A DNA stretch of 64,000 nt from Botrytis cinerea B05.10. Its lineage: Eukaryota > Ascomycota > Leotiomycetes > Helotiales > Sclerotiniaceae. The stretch spans positions 1,674,001 to 1,738,000 of the forward strand of contig NC_037320.1 in the NCBI RefSeq assembly GCF_000143535.2, in the 5' to 3' direction. The notes beneath the pieces are model-generated. The model did not search any database and was not told the DNA's origin. It saw only the letters and a program-made list of their open reading frames with translations. The position numbers and the translations under genes are program-made. Numbering within the stretch: the first letter of the stretch is position 1; every line of letters starts with the position of its first letter. Below, piece by piece: positions 1-9,587 of this stretch.

Positions 1-1260
1 ATAGGTACACATTCTCTTAGTATGGCTTGGACATTGATTTCCACAGCAGCCAGACTATGTCATAGTCTGGGTCATCATTGTTTGACCGTCCAAAAGAACA
101 CGAGTAGTAGTGATGAAAATACGAAGAGGGTGTTGTTTGGGTATGTCTACATTCTAGACCAGACGCTTTCCTTGAGACTTGGCCGGCCATCGAGTCTTCG
201 CGAGTGCGACCTCGCAACAGACTCTCTTCCCACCACGTCGACTTCTGATCTGCAGGTATCGGACTTTGTTTGGTCCCTGTGGATAGAGGCAGCCAAACTT
301 CATGCTTGGACATTCGAACGCCTCTATAGTCCCAAAGCCATGGAGCTATCACAAAACGCGCGTACAGAAGCTATGAGAAATCTCGCTTTGCTCACTCTCG
401 CTGCAAAATCTAGGAATTCTAAGGTAGCATAACGTTTTCATACATGCTTTATTAATTCTAATACTATTTTCACTAATATGTCATAGCTCGAAGGCCAGTT
501 CTGCGATTCTGGGGCTAGCCCCCACCAATATCTTGATTTCGTCCAGCGTGCAAACGATGTGGTTTTTTTGTCTCTTTTGACGCTAATTTACCGATCAATC
601 CCTAACGAAAGCTCTGATACATTGTCCCCGTTCAACCAACAATGTCTCGAAGCGGCCCAGGCGGCACTCGCAGCACATCATTTCTGCTATGTCAACTACA
701 AGGATAAGCACAAATATATATGGACAATATATCTGCAGTGGTTTGTGACATCCCAAGCTGACCAAGAAATACGACTAACGATTTGATTAAGGACCGTCCT
801 TGCATGCCCCATCATACCCTTTCTCGTTATGTTTTGTCATGCCGTCACGACCCTCTCCCTTGAGACTATGGAAGATTTGGAAAAGTTCGTCACCTCCCTC
901 CAGCCAGTTACTCAGACCTATATTGCCGGCTCAAAAACTCACGCACTTTGTCAACGGTTCTACAATGCTGGAAAATCCTACATTGAGACGCAACTGCAGC
1001 GACAGAAGGAGGCAAGCATGACGGACACGTGCCCGGATCTTGGTGCGACCATTTTCACCGATATCATACCCGAGTTCTGGCATGTCTCTGATGGTACGAG
1101 TTACACTCCAGGAAATTCTGGGCTGAACACTCCAGGGAGGCGACAGATGCAATTTGGACAAGATCTTATGTCAGAAGAAGATGGTTGGTTTTTCGGAGAC
1201 CCAACCATTTTGGGACTTGCCGACGATATTTACCATAATATAGGCAACAGGTCGGTGTAG
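1..1260 (+). CDS. Fungal-specific transcription factor, C-terminal part (cut by window start)
   Basis: Exons 1..423, 487..740 and 792..1260 join in one frame across two short introns (GTAGCA...CATAG and GTTTGT...TTAAG). The protein begins inside the Fungal_trans regulatory domain found C-terminal to Zn2Cys6 zinc clusters. The diagnostic run is LGHHCL followed by FGYVYILDQTLSLRLGRPSSL, the usual 'R-x-F-W-x-x-Y-x-x-D-R-x-L-S-x-x-L-G-R-P' neighbourhood. The rest is a helical tail ending at a TAG. The DNA-binding domain must lie before base 1 and is not visible, so target genes cannot be inferred. It sits 0.5 kb upstream of the ERG4-like gene and near two relic secondary-metabolism genes, so it could be a former cluster regulator; that is inference. 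The reading frame is intact through both introns, so it is not obviously a pseudogene. Confidence 0.8.
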
Positions 1261-1756
1261 TGCGATGTAAATAAATGGAAAATTATAGGCTTTCATTCTC
1301 GTCAACCGTGAAATTTGAACATGTCCTGATACAAAATAAACCGCATGGGATCTATGATTGATAGTTTCGACATGGAAAATGCTTCGATGGTTGCCTACGA
1401 ACCATTTTATATGTTTTGTGCTTGTCTCGGTGTGACGGACTTCCGCGGCATCCACGGTCGAAGTGGATCACTATCCAACTTTATGTAGACGGAGCCCAGT
1501 ATTTGATCCTCCACGGTATCCTCTTGTCCGCGGTAGCCCGACGGACAGCAAGCGTGCACTCTCGTTTTTGATGTCTCTTTTGGTGTTAAAGGGGCATGGC
1601 TGGTGGTTTTGCCGGCCGTTCACAATTTCCGTTGTGGATCGATCATTACTATGAGACGATTTGGTTGGAAATATAAAGTGCGAAGCTTTTCCTCCGATGT
1701 TTACTTCTCATGTTTGCAGTAACAAGTTGCTCTCAGGGTTGTCAAGTAGGAACAGC
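1261..1756. other. Spacer between transcription factor and ERG4-like gene
   Basis: About 500 bases with no coding frame that continues a family. It should hold the terminator of the upstream factor and the promoter of the ERG4-like gene. No further element was recognised. Confidence 0.5.
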
Positions 1757-3430
1757 ATGGCTCAATATCAGAATACCAATCAAGGGAGAGAAAGGGAGTA
1801 TGCAGCGCCCGCCATGAAACGTTTACTCACTGGCTAATTGTATCATAGGACCTCACGTCTAGTCAGTAAGGACGTGGGGACGCACGAGCGTCAACGAGGA
1901 AATCATCTCCGAGAAAATGATTCATCGCCGTCATCATCCAGCACCATAAAAGATGCAACAATTGATAATGGCTCGGCGCATTACGAGTTCGGTGGTCCCT
2001 GGGGCACGGGTGCAATGACAGTAGGCTTCCCACTACTGATGTACTACATGTGGATTGGCGCTACATTTTATGGCGGCTCGCTTCCGCTCCCCTCCGCAGA
2101 GCAGTCCCTGACCGACTTTATCACCTCCCTCGCTCAACTGGTCTACAAAGAAGCATTCCCGTCACTCTACGCCTGTAAGATATATTGGATATTCATCCTC
2201 TTCCAAGCCGTGTGCTACGTATTCCTTCCTGGAGTGTGGAGTTATGGCAAGCCGCTACATCACCTTGGTGGCAAGAAGTTACGATACTATTGCAGCGGTT
2301 TGTGGTCCCTCTGGGTATCCATCATCGTCGCGGGAGCGCTGCATTACAGTGGAATTTTCAAGCTCTACGAACTCTTAGACGAGTTTGGGCCGCTGATGTC
2401 CGTTGCAATCATCTCTGGTTTTGAAATTGCGATCTTTGCGTATGTCTTCGCGATTGTACGAGGAGTTCAGCATAGGATGAGCGGCAATTTCATTTATGAT
2501 TTTTTCATGGGCGCTGAACTCAACCCGCGCATCGGAATTCTGGACCTCAAGATGTTCTTCATGATACGACTGCCGTGGAACATCCTGCTTGCACTTGCTT
2601 GTGCCACGGCCGCCAGGCAGTATGAGCTTTATGGTTATGTTAGCGCGGAGGTGTGGTTCCTAATCCTGGCGCATTTTCTGTATACCAATGCGTGCGCAAA
2701 AGGGGAGGAGTGCACAACGACTACATGGTGAGTAATCCTCGAGCTAGCCACATTGTCGATATACAATAGATAAGTTCTAGAAACCTACTAACAAGTTGAT
2801 AATAGGGATATATACTACGAGAAATGGGGCTTTATGCTAATCTTCTGGAACATCGCAGGTGTGCCTCTCAGCTACTGTCATGCTATTCTCTACTGTGCCA
2901 ATCATCTTTCTACCCTAACCGAATGGGTCTACCCGTCTCTTCGGACGCCCTCACTTGCCTTTCTCTTCATATCTTACCTTTTTACGTACTGGGTCTGGGA
3001 CACGATTGGCAGCCAGAAGAACAACTTTCGTGCCCAGGAGCACGGAACCCTCACAGGCCGCAACGCATTTCCGCAGCTGCCCTGGAATACAATCAAAAAT
3101 CCGAAAGTGATCAAGACGGCAACGGGTGACAGTATTCTCATCGACGGCTGGTATCGATATGGTCGTAAAATCCACTACACTTGTGACATCTACTTTGCAA
3201 TTGCGTGGGCGGTGGTAGCCGGCTTCGAGAGTCCTTTCCCCTGGTTCTATCCGGTGTTCTTTACCTGTATGATTCTTCACCGTGCTCATAGAGATATCCA
3301 ACGTTGTAGGGCAAAGTACGGACGTAGCTGGGAAGAATATGAAAAGGCGGTCCCTTATATTTTCATTCCGGTAAGTTTCATTCATCACATCTAGAGGATT
3401 AAACTAAAAAGTTTGCAGTACATCTTTTGA
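1757..3430 (+). CDS. ERG4: Delta(24(24(1)))-sterol reductase (C-24(28) sterol reductase)
   Basis: Four exons, 1757..1797, 1849..2727, 2806..3370 and 3419..3430, give 498 residues, the usual size of Erg4. The start is the ATG at 1757; a 51-nt intron (GTATGC...ATCATAG) links it to the large exon, and the last exon supplies only the terminal Y-I-F and stop, as is typical of Erg4. Both sterol-reductase signatures are visible: [16 protein letters not shown] in the middle and [10 protein letters not shown] near the C terminus. Several hydrophobic segments fit a multi-pass ER membrane enzyme. The family performs the last ergosterol step, NADPH reduction of the C24(28) double bond. It lies beside relics of a polyketide cluster rather than other sterol genes, and may be one of several ERG4 paralogues. 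No frame damage is seen. Confidence 0.93.
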
Positions 3431-4476
3431 GGTTGGTGCTGCGAAGTGTAGGAGTTGATATTGTGAGAATAAAAAACACCATGGTCAGAGATGAGATACT
3501 ATTCGGAGGAAATTGAGCAAACAAGGGATAGAAGATGAAGATAAAGGGATCCTGCAATTATCAAGGGAAGCTTGTTAAGCATGCATACACTCAAAATTGT
3601 ATAGATGGCGGGTAATTCAGTCAGGTCATTAAGTTCAAACTCTTGAAAAACTTATTCAGGTCACCATGCTAGTCTTATGGAGGGCGTTCGTTGAGAGAGT
3701 AGTTTCTTCCTTATATGTAAGTTTTGGGGGGCCGCATTACTGAAATATTCAAATTGGTTTCTCATTTTCTTCGCTCCATGGGTGCTTTCCAACTGACAAC
3801 GACTTTCCATGGGCATGATTTGGGTAGAAATATGGTATTATATTTGCTAGAAGAACTTCGCTACGTTATCGCTTGTTGTATCGGATCTTCAATGCATGAA
3901 CTGAAATAAATCGCATTAAGGTGCAACTTATGCGATGCCAATAGATAGCGACAACCTTGGCTTCCAAGAATTAATTGAATAATATAACTCTACCAGGGTA
4001 TCCAAGTGATCATCACTGTCATGCAGCGCTTCTGAAATATCGATGCCGATAGAGTGATGTTTGAATTGCTTGCCATGATAAAATTTTAACTTTCCTGTCT
4101 TGTTCGAGTGACCACTGTTCATGTTTTAATTGCTTATTCGGAAGTTATGTTGGAGAGTTTGATCTCTGCCCTTGATGACGAGCCTTGCTATTGCCTTTGA
4201 CAACAGGCTAGAAAGACCCATTTACGATTGGAATGAGGGCAAGTGCTTCTTTGATGGAAGGCAAAGAGGATAAAAGGGTCTGGTAATACATAAGTGCCGT
4301 AAAGTGTATTAGAATACGGGTAAAAAAATTGGTTGAAGTTGGAAACTGATAAGAAAGGAGACTGGCGATAGAAGTAATGTAAAAGCGAAAATATACGATA
4401 GAGATTGAACGACTGAAGTATTAATTAGCCAGGCCAATCCCGAAATTGTCAGTGATAAAGAAAACCCAGACTCAAG
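3431..4476. other. Gene-free spacer
   Basis: About 1 kb between the ERG4-like gene and the P450 relic. Only short open frames without family resemblance are present. It may contain more decayed remnants of the former cluster, but none could be recognised. Confidence 0.4.
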
Positions 4477-5640
4477 CTACGCCTTGAAACCTTCATCACT
4501 CAATTCCCGCCAATACTCCTCTCTCAGAGCAAACACCAAATTCGGACCATCATGATCCACAACCGCAAGATCAAATAATTGATACTTATCTATCCTACCT
4601 CTTCCGTTCATATTACCTGACTGTCCTTCACCGAGCTTGCCAGCTTCCCCTGATGCTTTTCCAAAATCAAAATACCATAGAGTCTTCGCGATTACGAGAC
4701 TGGTCTCATGGTAAGCCATTACTTTGCCGAGATAGTTGGTGTCTCCTAGGGCAAATGAGGCAAATGCTACCCGAATGGAGGCGAGGTTTTGCTCTTCTTT
4801 GAGGTGCTGTTGACATGGTGGAGAATTAGTTGACAAATACAGAAGGGTGGTATCATGAGGGGGGTGAAAGTAACAAAGATGCAAAAGAGAAAAATAAAGG
4901 ATGGGATTGGAATAAGAATTGATATCAAAGAATCGACTCGACTTACCCAGAACTTCCTTCCTCAGATGTCAACCATCTCTCCTGTCGAAATACAAATGGG
5001 TCTGAGAAATATTCTTCATTATGCATCACACAATCAGGATTGACTCCAGCTATTGTACCAGGCGGTATTACATGTACATCCACCACAAAAGGTTCTGTGT
5101 GATCCAAATAAGGTTCGCGCCAAAATGTGGCTAGAAATGGTGGTGACATCCGTAATGTTTCGTCAATACAGGCTCGAAGGTATTTGCATGAGGAGAGTTG
5201 GGCTCCGCTTTTAATGTTAAGGCCGGAGAAGGTGTCGCGGATCTCGGTGGCGAGAAGGATGTAGACTGTAGGGTAGCGGGAGAGATAGAAGAAAATGGCG
5301 CTGAGAGCTGCGGAGAGGGTTGTACCGCCTGGGAGTGTATATTTAGTTTTAATTATTTTTATCATGGTTGGTTTGGGTTTGAACAGACGCTCTAGTGAGC
5401 ATAGGAGGAGTCATTGCAAAAGCCAATTTTGAGAAAATTCCATAGGTTTAAGAAAAGGAACTCAAAAAATGCAGAAAACTGACAGAACTTACCCGCAGGA
5501 ATAAAAAATACAGCTTCAGCCCATAATTCGCTACGCCCAAGACTCTTTACACCTTAATTGACTTCCCCTCCTTCAATAGAATAGAAATCATGCTTTGCGT
5601 CCTGAGTAAGAGCCACGCGTTTTTGTATTATACTTTGTAT
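4477..5640 (-). pseudogene. Cytochrome P450 relic (N terminus lost, heme cysteine lost)
   Basis: The minus strand carries collinear P450 pieces. Around 5640-5560 is a helix segment with KHDFYS. Around 5557-5505 is SELWAEAVFFIPAG, which splices through GTAAGT...CCCAG to GGTTLSAALSAIFFYLSRYP, the I-helix region. The K-helix E-x-x-R follows as DETLRMSPP, then the FVFRQERWL region. Decay is clear. An in-frame stop and extra bases lie between the first two pieces, and nothing recognisable precedes them. The GTAAGT and CAACAG sites flanking the last intron leave incompatible phases. The heme loop reads FASFALGDTNYLGK where the family needs F-x-x-G-x-R-x-C-x-G, so both Arg and the heme-ligating Cys are gone. 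It probably belonged to the same secondary-metabolite cluster as the polyketide synthase relic opposite it. Confidence 0.85.
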
Positions 5641-5937
5641 TGACTTTGAAAACGCCACGCCATTTTTCTGATTGAGTAGTCTGAGAAGTGGCCATATATT
5701 TGAGACTATTGGCCAAGTCACTGTGTGGTAGATGGTTCGTTGGTTTCTTGAAGCTGAAAAGGACAGTTGTCGGGGGCTGGACTACCTCGTAAAGCACTCG
5801 AGGTGTTGAATACCAGACGATTGGGAGCTTGCCTATACACGGAGCCTGTCTGATCATAGTCAGGGTGATGATTCGCATGCACTGCGCAAGCCGATATTGA
5901 TAGTGTCAACTCAAGTATTGTCCCGGCGCAGTCTCGT

Positions 5938-7895
5938 CAAGTATATTGACATGGGGTGGGAGCTGTTACGATATTTAGTCTTTGAGGAGAGTTTACGAAA
6001 ATCTGATAGCATTCTGGCCAGTCTAGGAAGTGGCTGGCCAATATTCGGTAAGTCTCGCTTAACCCGAGAGCTCATTTTCTTGTCTAGGCGAACTTTAGAC
6101 AATTTTAAGTTTGCTGACACAATGTCCCACCCCATTCAGATGAGCTTCGCAGTGAAAAAAAAAAATGTCAACCGCCCGGAAGTTAGCTAGCCACTGCGTA
6201 CCGTGCTACAGATTGCCATAGTCGACCTCCTTTCTAATTTCGGTGGGGCACCCACTGCTGTAATTGGACATTCGAGCGGAGAAATTGCCGCTGCGTACAC
6301 TACCGGCTCCATATCTCACAAATATGGATGCAAAGTGGCATATTTTCACGGAAACGTAATCAGAAAGCTTCGAGCTATGACTGAAATTCCAGGCGCCATG
6401 ACTTCAGCCAATATTCCTGAGCCTGAAGTTCCTGTATACCTGGCAAAACTATATTTAGGATTTTGGAAAGACACAGGCTGTATGATCAAGACGGACCGAG
6501 ACGAGGATCCTGTTCCTGTAGGTCTCTCCTTCTGGAGCCATAACCAAAATGCCCATTCACTAATAATCAAATAGAAATTCTTGATCCTCAAAAATGACTA
6601 GAATGTGGATGCTAATGCACCTCACGTCGTTGCTGGTAGATTTGGCGGTATTGGGCGCGCAACACTTCAATGGATGGCAAATAGAGGGGCTAAGAATCTC
6701 ATAATTCCCTCAACTTCGGGGACTTCATCCCAGGCAGGCAAGCATATAGTCATAGAACTAACAAGAAGAGTCGTTCGCGCAATAGCAAAAATATGTAATG
6801 TTGCATCAGACACAGATTTAATAGCATTGCTACATGACTGTGCCGTCAGCATACCACCTATCAAAGGATGCATACACGCGGCTATGGTCCTTCAGGTATA
6901 CACTTCTCCTCCTATTCTTTTCAGGGGTGTTCAGCACCTCCAAACCCCATCTTCAGATTCCCCGAATCTGTCTTTTCAGCCGTTGCTGGTTATGAGACAC
7001 GAGCTTGCACGAAAATAGGACTCGGTATATGAAAACACGACACATGCACAATAGACAAAAACCGTACGGTCAAAGGTCAATACAAGCTGGAATCTTCTCA
7101 AATTATTGCCTAAAGATATGAATTGTTTCATCTTTCTCTCGCCCATCGCAGGTATCAACGGATCTCCCGAACAAAGTAATTACGCAGCGGGCTGTACCTT
7201 TCAAGACGTTTTAGCAAGATCCCGGTCCGCTGCTGGATATCGAGGCTCCGTTGCAATAAACCTAGGCTGGATGCGTACCATCGGTATCATTGCTGAGACA
7301 AAAGAACCTCAACGTAGCCATCAAAATGTCGGTGATATGTCCCAAGTTGAAGCCGATTTCTTTGTTCTGCTCGAGCATTATTGTAACCCGTTGCTCCCCC
7401 TCTCAGCACCCCAGGATAGCCAAGTTCTGATTGGTGTGGTCACGCAAGCCCACGTCCATGCTCGGGACGATGCGCCAATCGATGCTTTAAAACGACCTTT
7501 CTTTGCTAGCTTCAACGCTCCTCAGCTTTATGATGTGAAACAGCACGAGTCTACCGTCGCAACTCAGGAAGACCGGGTTGTCCTTTTCTGGCAAGCGGTG
7601 CCCCCCCAAGACCGCAGCATAGTGGCTGTGTCGGTCCTTAAAGCAAGGCTGGCGCGGGCATTGGACGCCTCAGTGGATGATGTAGATTCTCATCGCAATT
7701 TATTGGACTATGGGTACAGACTCGTTGGTTGGTATGAAGCTGCGTAATTTGATTCGGAAAGACCTCGGGGTCTCTGTCGCTATTTTTGACCTGCTTGGTG
7801 GTGCCGACACTGCGACAATAGGGGATTTGATCGCGAAGAAATTAACAGACCAAATTGAGGTTGAGTTGAGTAATATCGTACGGGAAACACAATAG
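5938..7895 (+). pseudogene. Highly reducing polyketide synthase relic (AT, KR and ACP pieces only)
   Basis: Collinear pieces of a type I HR-PKS. The acyltransferase domain (about 5938-6450) has the nucleophile motif GHSSGEIAAAY. The ketoreductase (about 6605-7380) has AGRFGGIGRA and EQSNYAAGCTFQD. The C terminus has an acyl-carrier domain with GTDSLVG (about 7690-7800). The ketosynthase is absent at the 5' side, and only some 30 codons separate AT and KR, so DH, MT and ER are deleted. Visible lesions are an 11-A run at 6155 that breaks the frame, an in-frame TAG at 6188 just before the AT core, stops at about 6572-6602, and a one-base frameshift at about 7711 inside the ACP. The KR Ser pair is altered to SP. 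An old intron (6048..6139) is still recognisable. An intact HR-PKS has over 2,000 residues; this remnant cannot make one. Confidence 0.92.
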
Positions 7896-8133
7896 GAAGA
7901 TGCATCTCGTAATCGTGTTGGTTTATCCACGATGTAATAGATACTCAAGGGACAGTCACATAGCAGGAGAGGCAAACAAATAATAAAAAAGGTATTTTGC
8001 ATTTTGGGTATCTAGTAATATTTCTTTCCTCATTCCAAATTGAGCTCCAGCTTTAAATTACCATTATGTCTATGCAGGTTAGCTTCAAGTCCCAACCTTC
8101 GTTGATATACGATTGGAAATGAGTAACATGAGT

Positions 8134-8221
8134 ACTATCTCAGTTCTCCAAGGTGAAATATGTGTTTCGTCAAAGGTTGACTCGGAAAGAACACAGCGAA
8201 TATTTGGGTTCATCAGAGCAA
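8134..8221 (-). ncRNA. Box C/D snoRNA candidate, 25S rRNA guide
   Basis: Box C TGATGA at 8215-8210 and box D CTGA at 8143-8140 are about 67 nt apart, with a TGACGA box-C'-like motif between. Immediately upstream of box D, 8157-8145 is the 13-nt complement of TCTCCAAGGTGAA, a conserved segment of fungal large-subunit rRNA recalled from memory. The D+5 rule would place 2'-O-methylation on the second C of TCTCC. No strong terminal stem is visible, which lowers confidence slightly. It lies within the proposed intron 8256..8077. Confidence 0.7.
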
Positions 8222-8443
8222 AATGTGTGAGGATAGAAAGTGGAGAAGTGGCTTACATTTTGTGAAAAACCTGTTGACGTGGTCATGAAGTGTGCCTATG
8301 TACGAGACGAAATTGTCAGCAATTGTCGCAAGTACTCGAGCAAAATTTTGATAGTGTCAAAAATGCAAGGAACCATAAGCAAATGTCAGGCTAGAGAATC
8401 GTTAGCATTAGTTCTTCATCGAATGTGAGTTTGAAACATACCT

Positions 8444-8525
8444 CATTAAATCAGATTTTTATAGTGCGTTCAGTAGCGGACATAGTCCACTTCAAACAGT
8501 GTGAATAAGTTTCATCATTTCAATG
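8444..8525 (-). ncRNA. Box C/D snoRNA candidate, target unassigned
   Basis: Box C ATGATGA (8518-8512) and box D CTGA (8454-8451) are flanked by a 7-bp terminal stem, CATTGAA with TTTAATG, containing one G-U pair. This is the classic kink-turn geometry of a C/D snoRNA. A second CTGA at 8473-8470 could act as D'. Sequences upstream of D and D' matched no rRNA stretch that could be recalled, so it may be an orphan guide. Confidence 0.68.
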
Positions 8526-8874
8526 CAATGGTCCTGTGTGACAGCAGAAGAAAGAGTTGTAGTATTTACCTAAAGAAAGGTTAGCATCGATGTACTTGGT
8601 CAAACGGCGTATCGAAATGATCCAAGAGCAATTGAGCATTAGATCAGCTGACGAGTTCTCAACAAGCACTTCCTAACTGTCCACCTCCCACAAGGTTTGT
8701 ACGCCTCGCTTTAATAGGAGATAGGAGCAGGAGTGCGCAGTCTGTCCGCCCGTTCGTTCAAAGTTCGTCATGTAATGCGAGGGAATTGATAATGGGGAAG
8801 TATATGTACCTATTACCATGCAAGGTTAGCTTTGGCACAGAAGATGTTTCAATAATATGTAATGAGTAGACGAT

Positions 8875-8966
8875 GGGTCAGACAAGGCTGAAACTTAAAT
8901 GCAAAGATTCGACAGTATAATTCGGATTGAGGAATGCCTTTCCAATGTGTTTTCATCATCACCCCC
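8875..8966 (-). ncRNA. Box C/D snoRNA guiding 18S rRNA methylation (snR41/U32-type)
   Basis: Box C TGATGA (8961-8956, with an overlapping second copy) and box D CTGA (8881-8878) are closed by a GGG/CCC stem. Upstream of box D, bases 8899-8883 are the 17-nt antisense of CAAGGCTGAAACTTAAA, a universally conserved 18S rRNA segment. The D+5 rule puts the target on the first G of CAAGG. In yeast this is, from memory, the Gm1126 site of snR41 (human U32). A D'-like CCGA is preceded by a stretch that may pair with a GAGGAATGCC-type 18S segment (tentative). It lies within proposed intron 9004..8810. Confidence 0.85.
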
Positions 8967-9126
8967 AACAGTGCGCAGAGAATAAGGAATAGAAATGTAT
9001 GTACGAACCTTTTGAATTAAAATTTTGTTGTGGCTTGTAGAATGTAATAGAAAATGAAGCTGCCTGGGACGAAACGTTAGCTATGTGCTTGACTGTCTCG
9101 TGTTCAAATTGATGATGTAAATCAAG

Positions 9127-9210
9127 ATTGCTCAGATTAAAATACAAATCTCCATTGCGGTGTAAGAGTTGGATTGTTCAATATGTGTTTGTGTTCATCA
9201 TTGAGGCAAT
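9127..9210 (-). ncRNA. Box C/D snoRNA candidate, target unassigned
   Basis: Box C ATGATGA (9201-9195) and box D CTGA (9135-9132) are framed by complementary ATTGC and GCAAT, giving an 84-nt C/D element. It sits centrally in the well-formed intron 9240..9064 (GTAAGC, branch GCTAAC, acceptor CCCAG). The guide region upstream of D is AT-rich and was not matched to rRNA from memory. Confidence 0.7.
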
Positions 9211-9587
9211 TGAAGCAAGCAGGGAGAAGAAATTGCTTACCAAGTAAAGAAAATTAAATCATAGTGAAAAAAGAAAACCGTTCAATACAAAGAAAATGAA
9301 TTATGGCTATTATTGTTGTTGTTGAAGATGTTGGTTGGTTGTAAAGACAAGAAAGAGCAGAGGAGGAAAACTTTTAAAGCTCAAGGTCAAAAATTATTTT
9401 CGCGCTAACAACTAGCGCAGCTATGACGCTAAGGCCAGAAGAGAATTAGTCGCTAAGCCACTCCAGGCATGTGATGTGGCTGAGCAGTGGCGATAACATC
9501 CCCCGATAAGATCCGTCCTGACGTCGAGGTACGAAACCATTTACAACAATCAAAGAGTCTTGATAACTTCATAAATCAGTATTCATC

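Larger units (their letters stand above)
7990..9420 (-). ncRNA. Non-coding multi-intron host gene for box C/D snoRNAs (approximate limits)
   Basis: No coherent protein frame exists here, yet the minus strand shows a series of near-ideal introns. Donors are GTAAGC at 9240, GTTCGT/GTACAT at 9008/9004, GTAAAT at 8569 and GTAAGC at 8256. Branch-point GCTAAC followed 9-16 nt later by an acceptor occurs at about 9082-9064, 8830-8810, 8586-8570, 8406-8391 and 8090-8077. C/D snoRNA-like elements lie inside four of these intervals, each ending some 40-70 nt before the branch point. Proposed introns are 9240..9064, 9004..8810, 8569..8391 and 8256..8077. The interval 8809..8570 has no C/D element; a CTTGG/CCAAG hairpin followed by ACA near 8595 might be an H/ACA end (weak). 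The promoter would be shared with the gene starting at 9588. Transcript ends are guesses. Confidence 0.72.

Noticed and set aside
8240..8428. 62-codon plus-strand frame in the snoRNA host region
   Set aside because: It overlaps proposed minus-strand introns and parts of two snoRNA elements and has no family features.
8411..8430. CGATGAAGAAC resembling 5.8S rRNA, on the minus strand
   Set aside because: It is in the same sense as rRNA, not antisense, so cannot guide; short identity is probably chance.
8590..8700. Possible H/ACA snoRNA (CTTGG/CCAAG hairpin followed by ACA)
   Set aside because: No convincing box H or second hairpin could be drawn by eye; mentioned only as a weak option in the host-gene entry.
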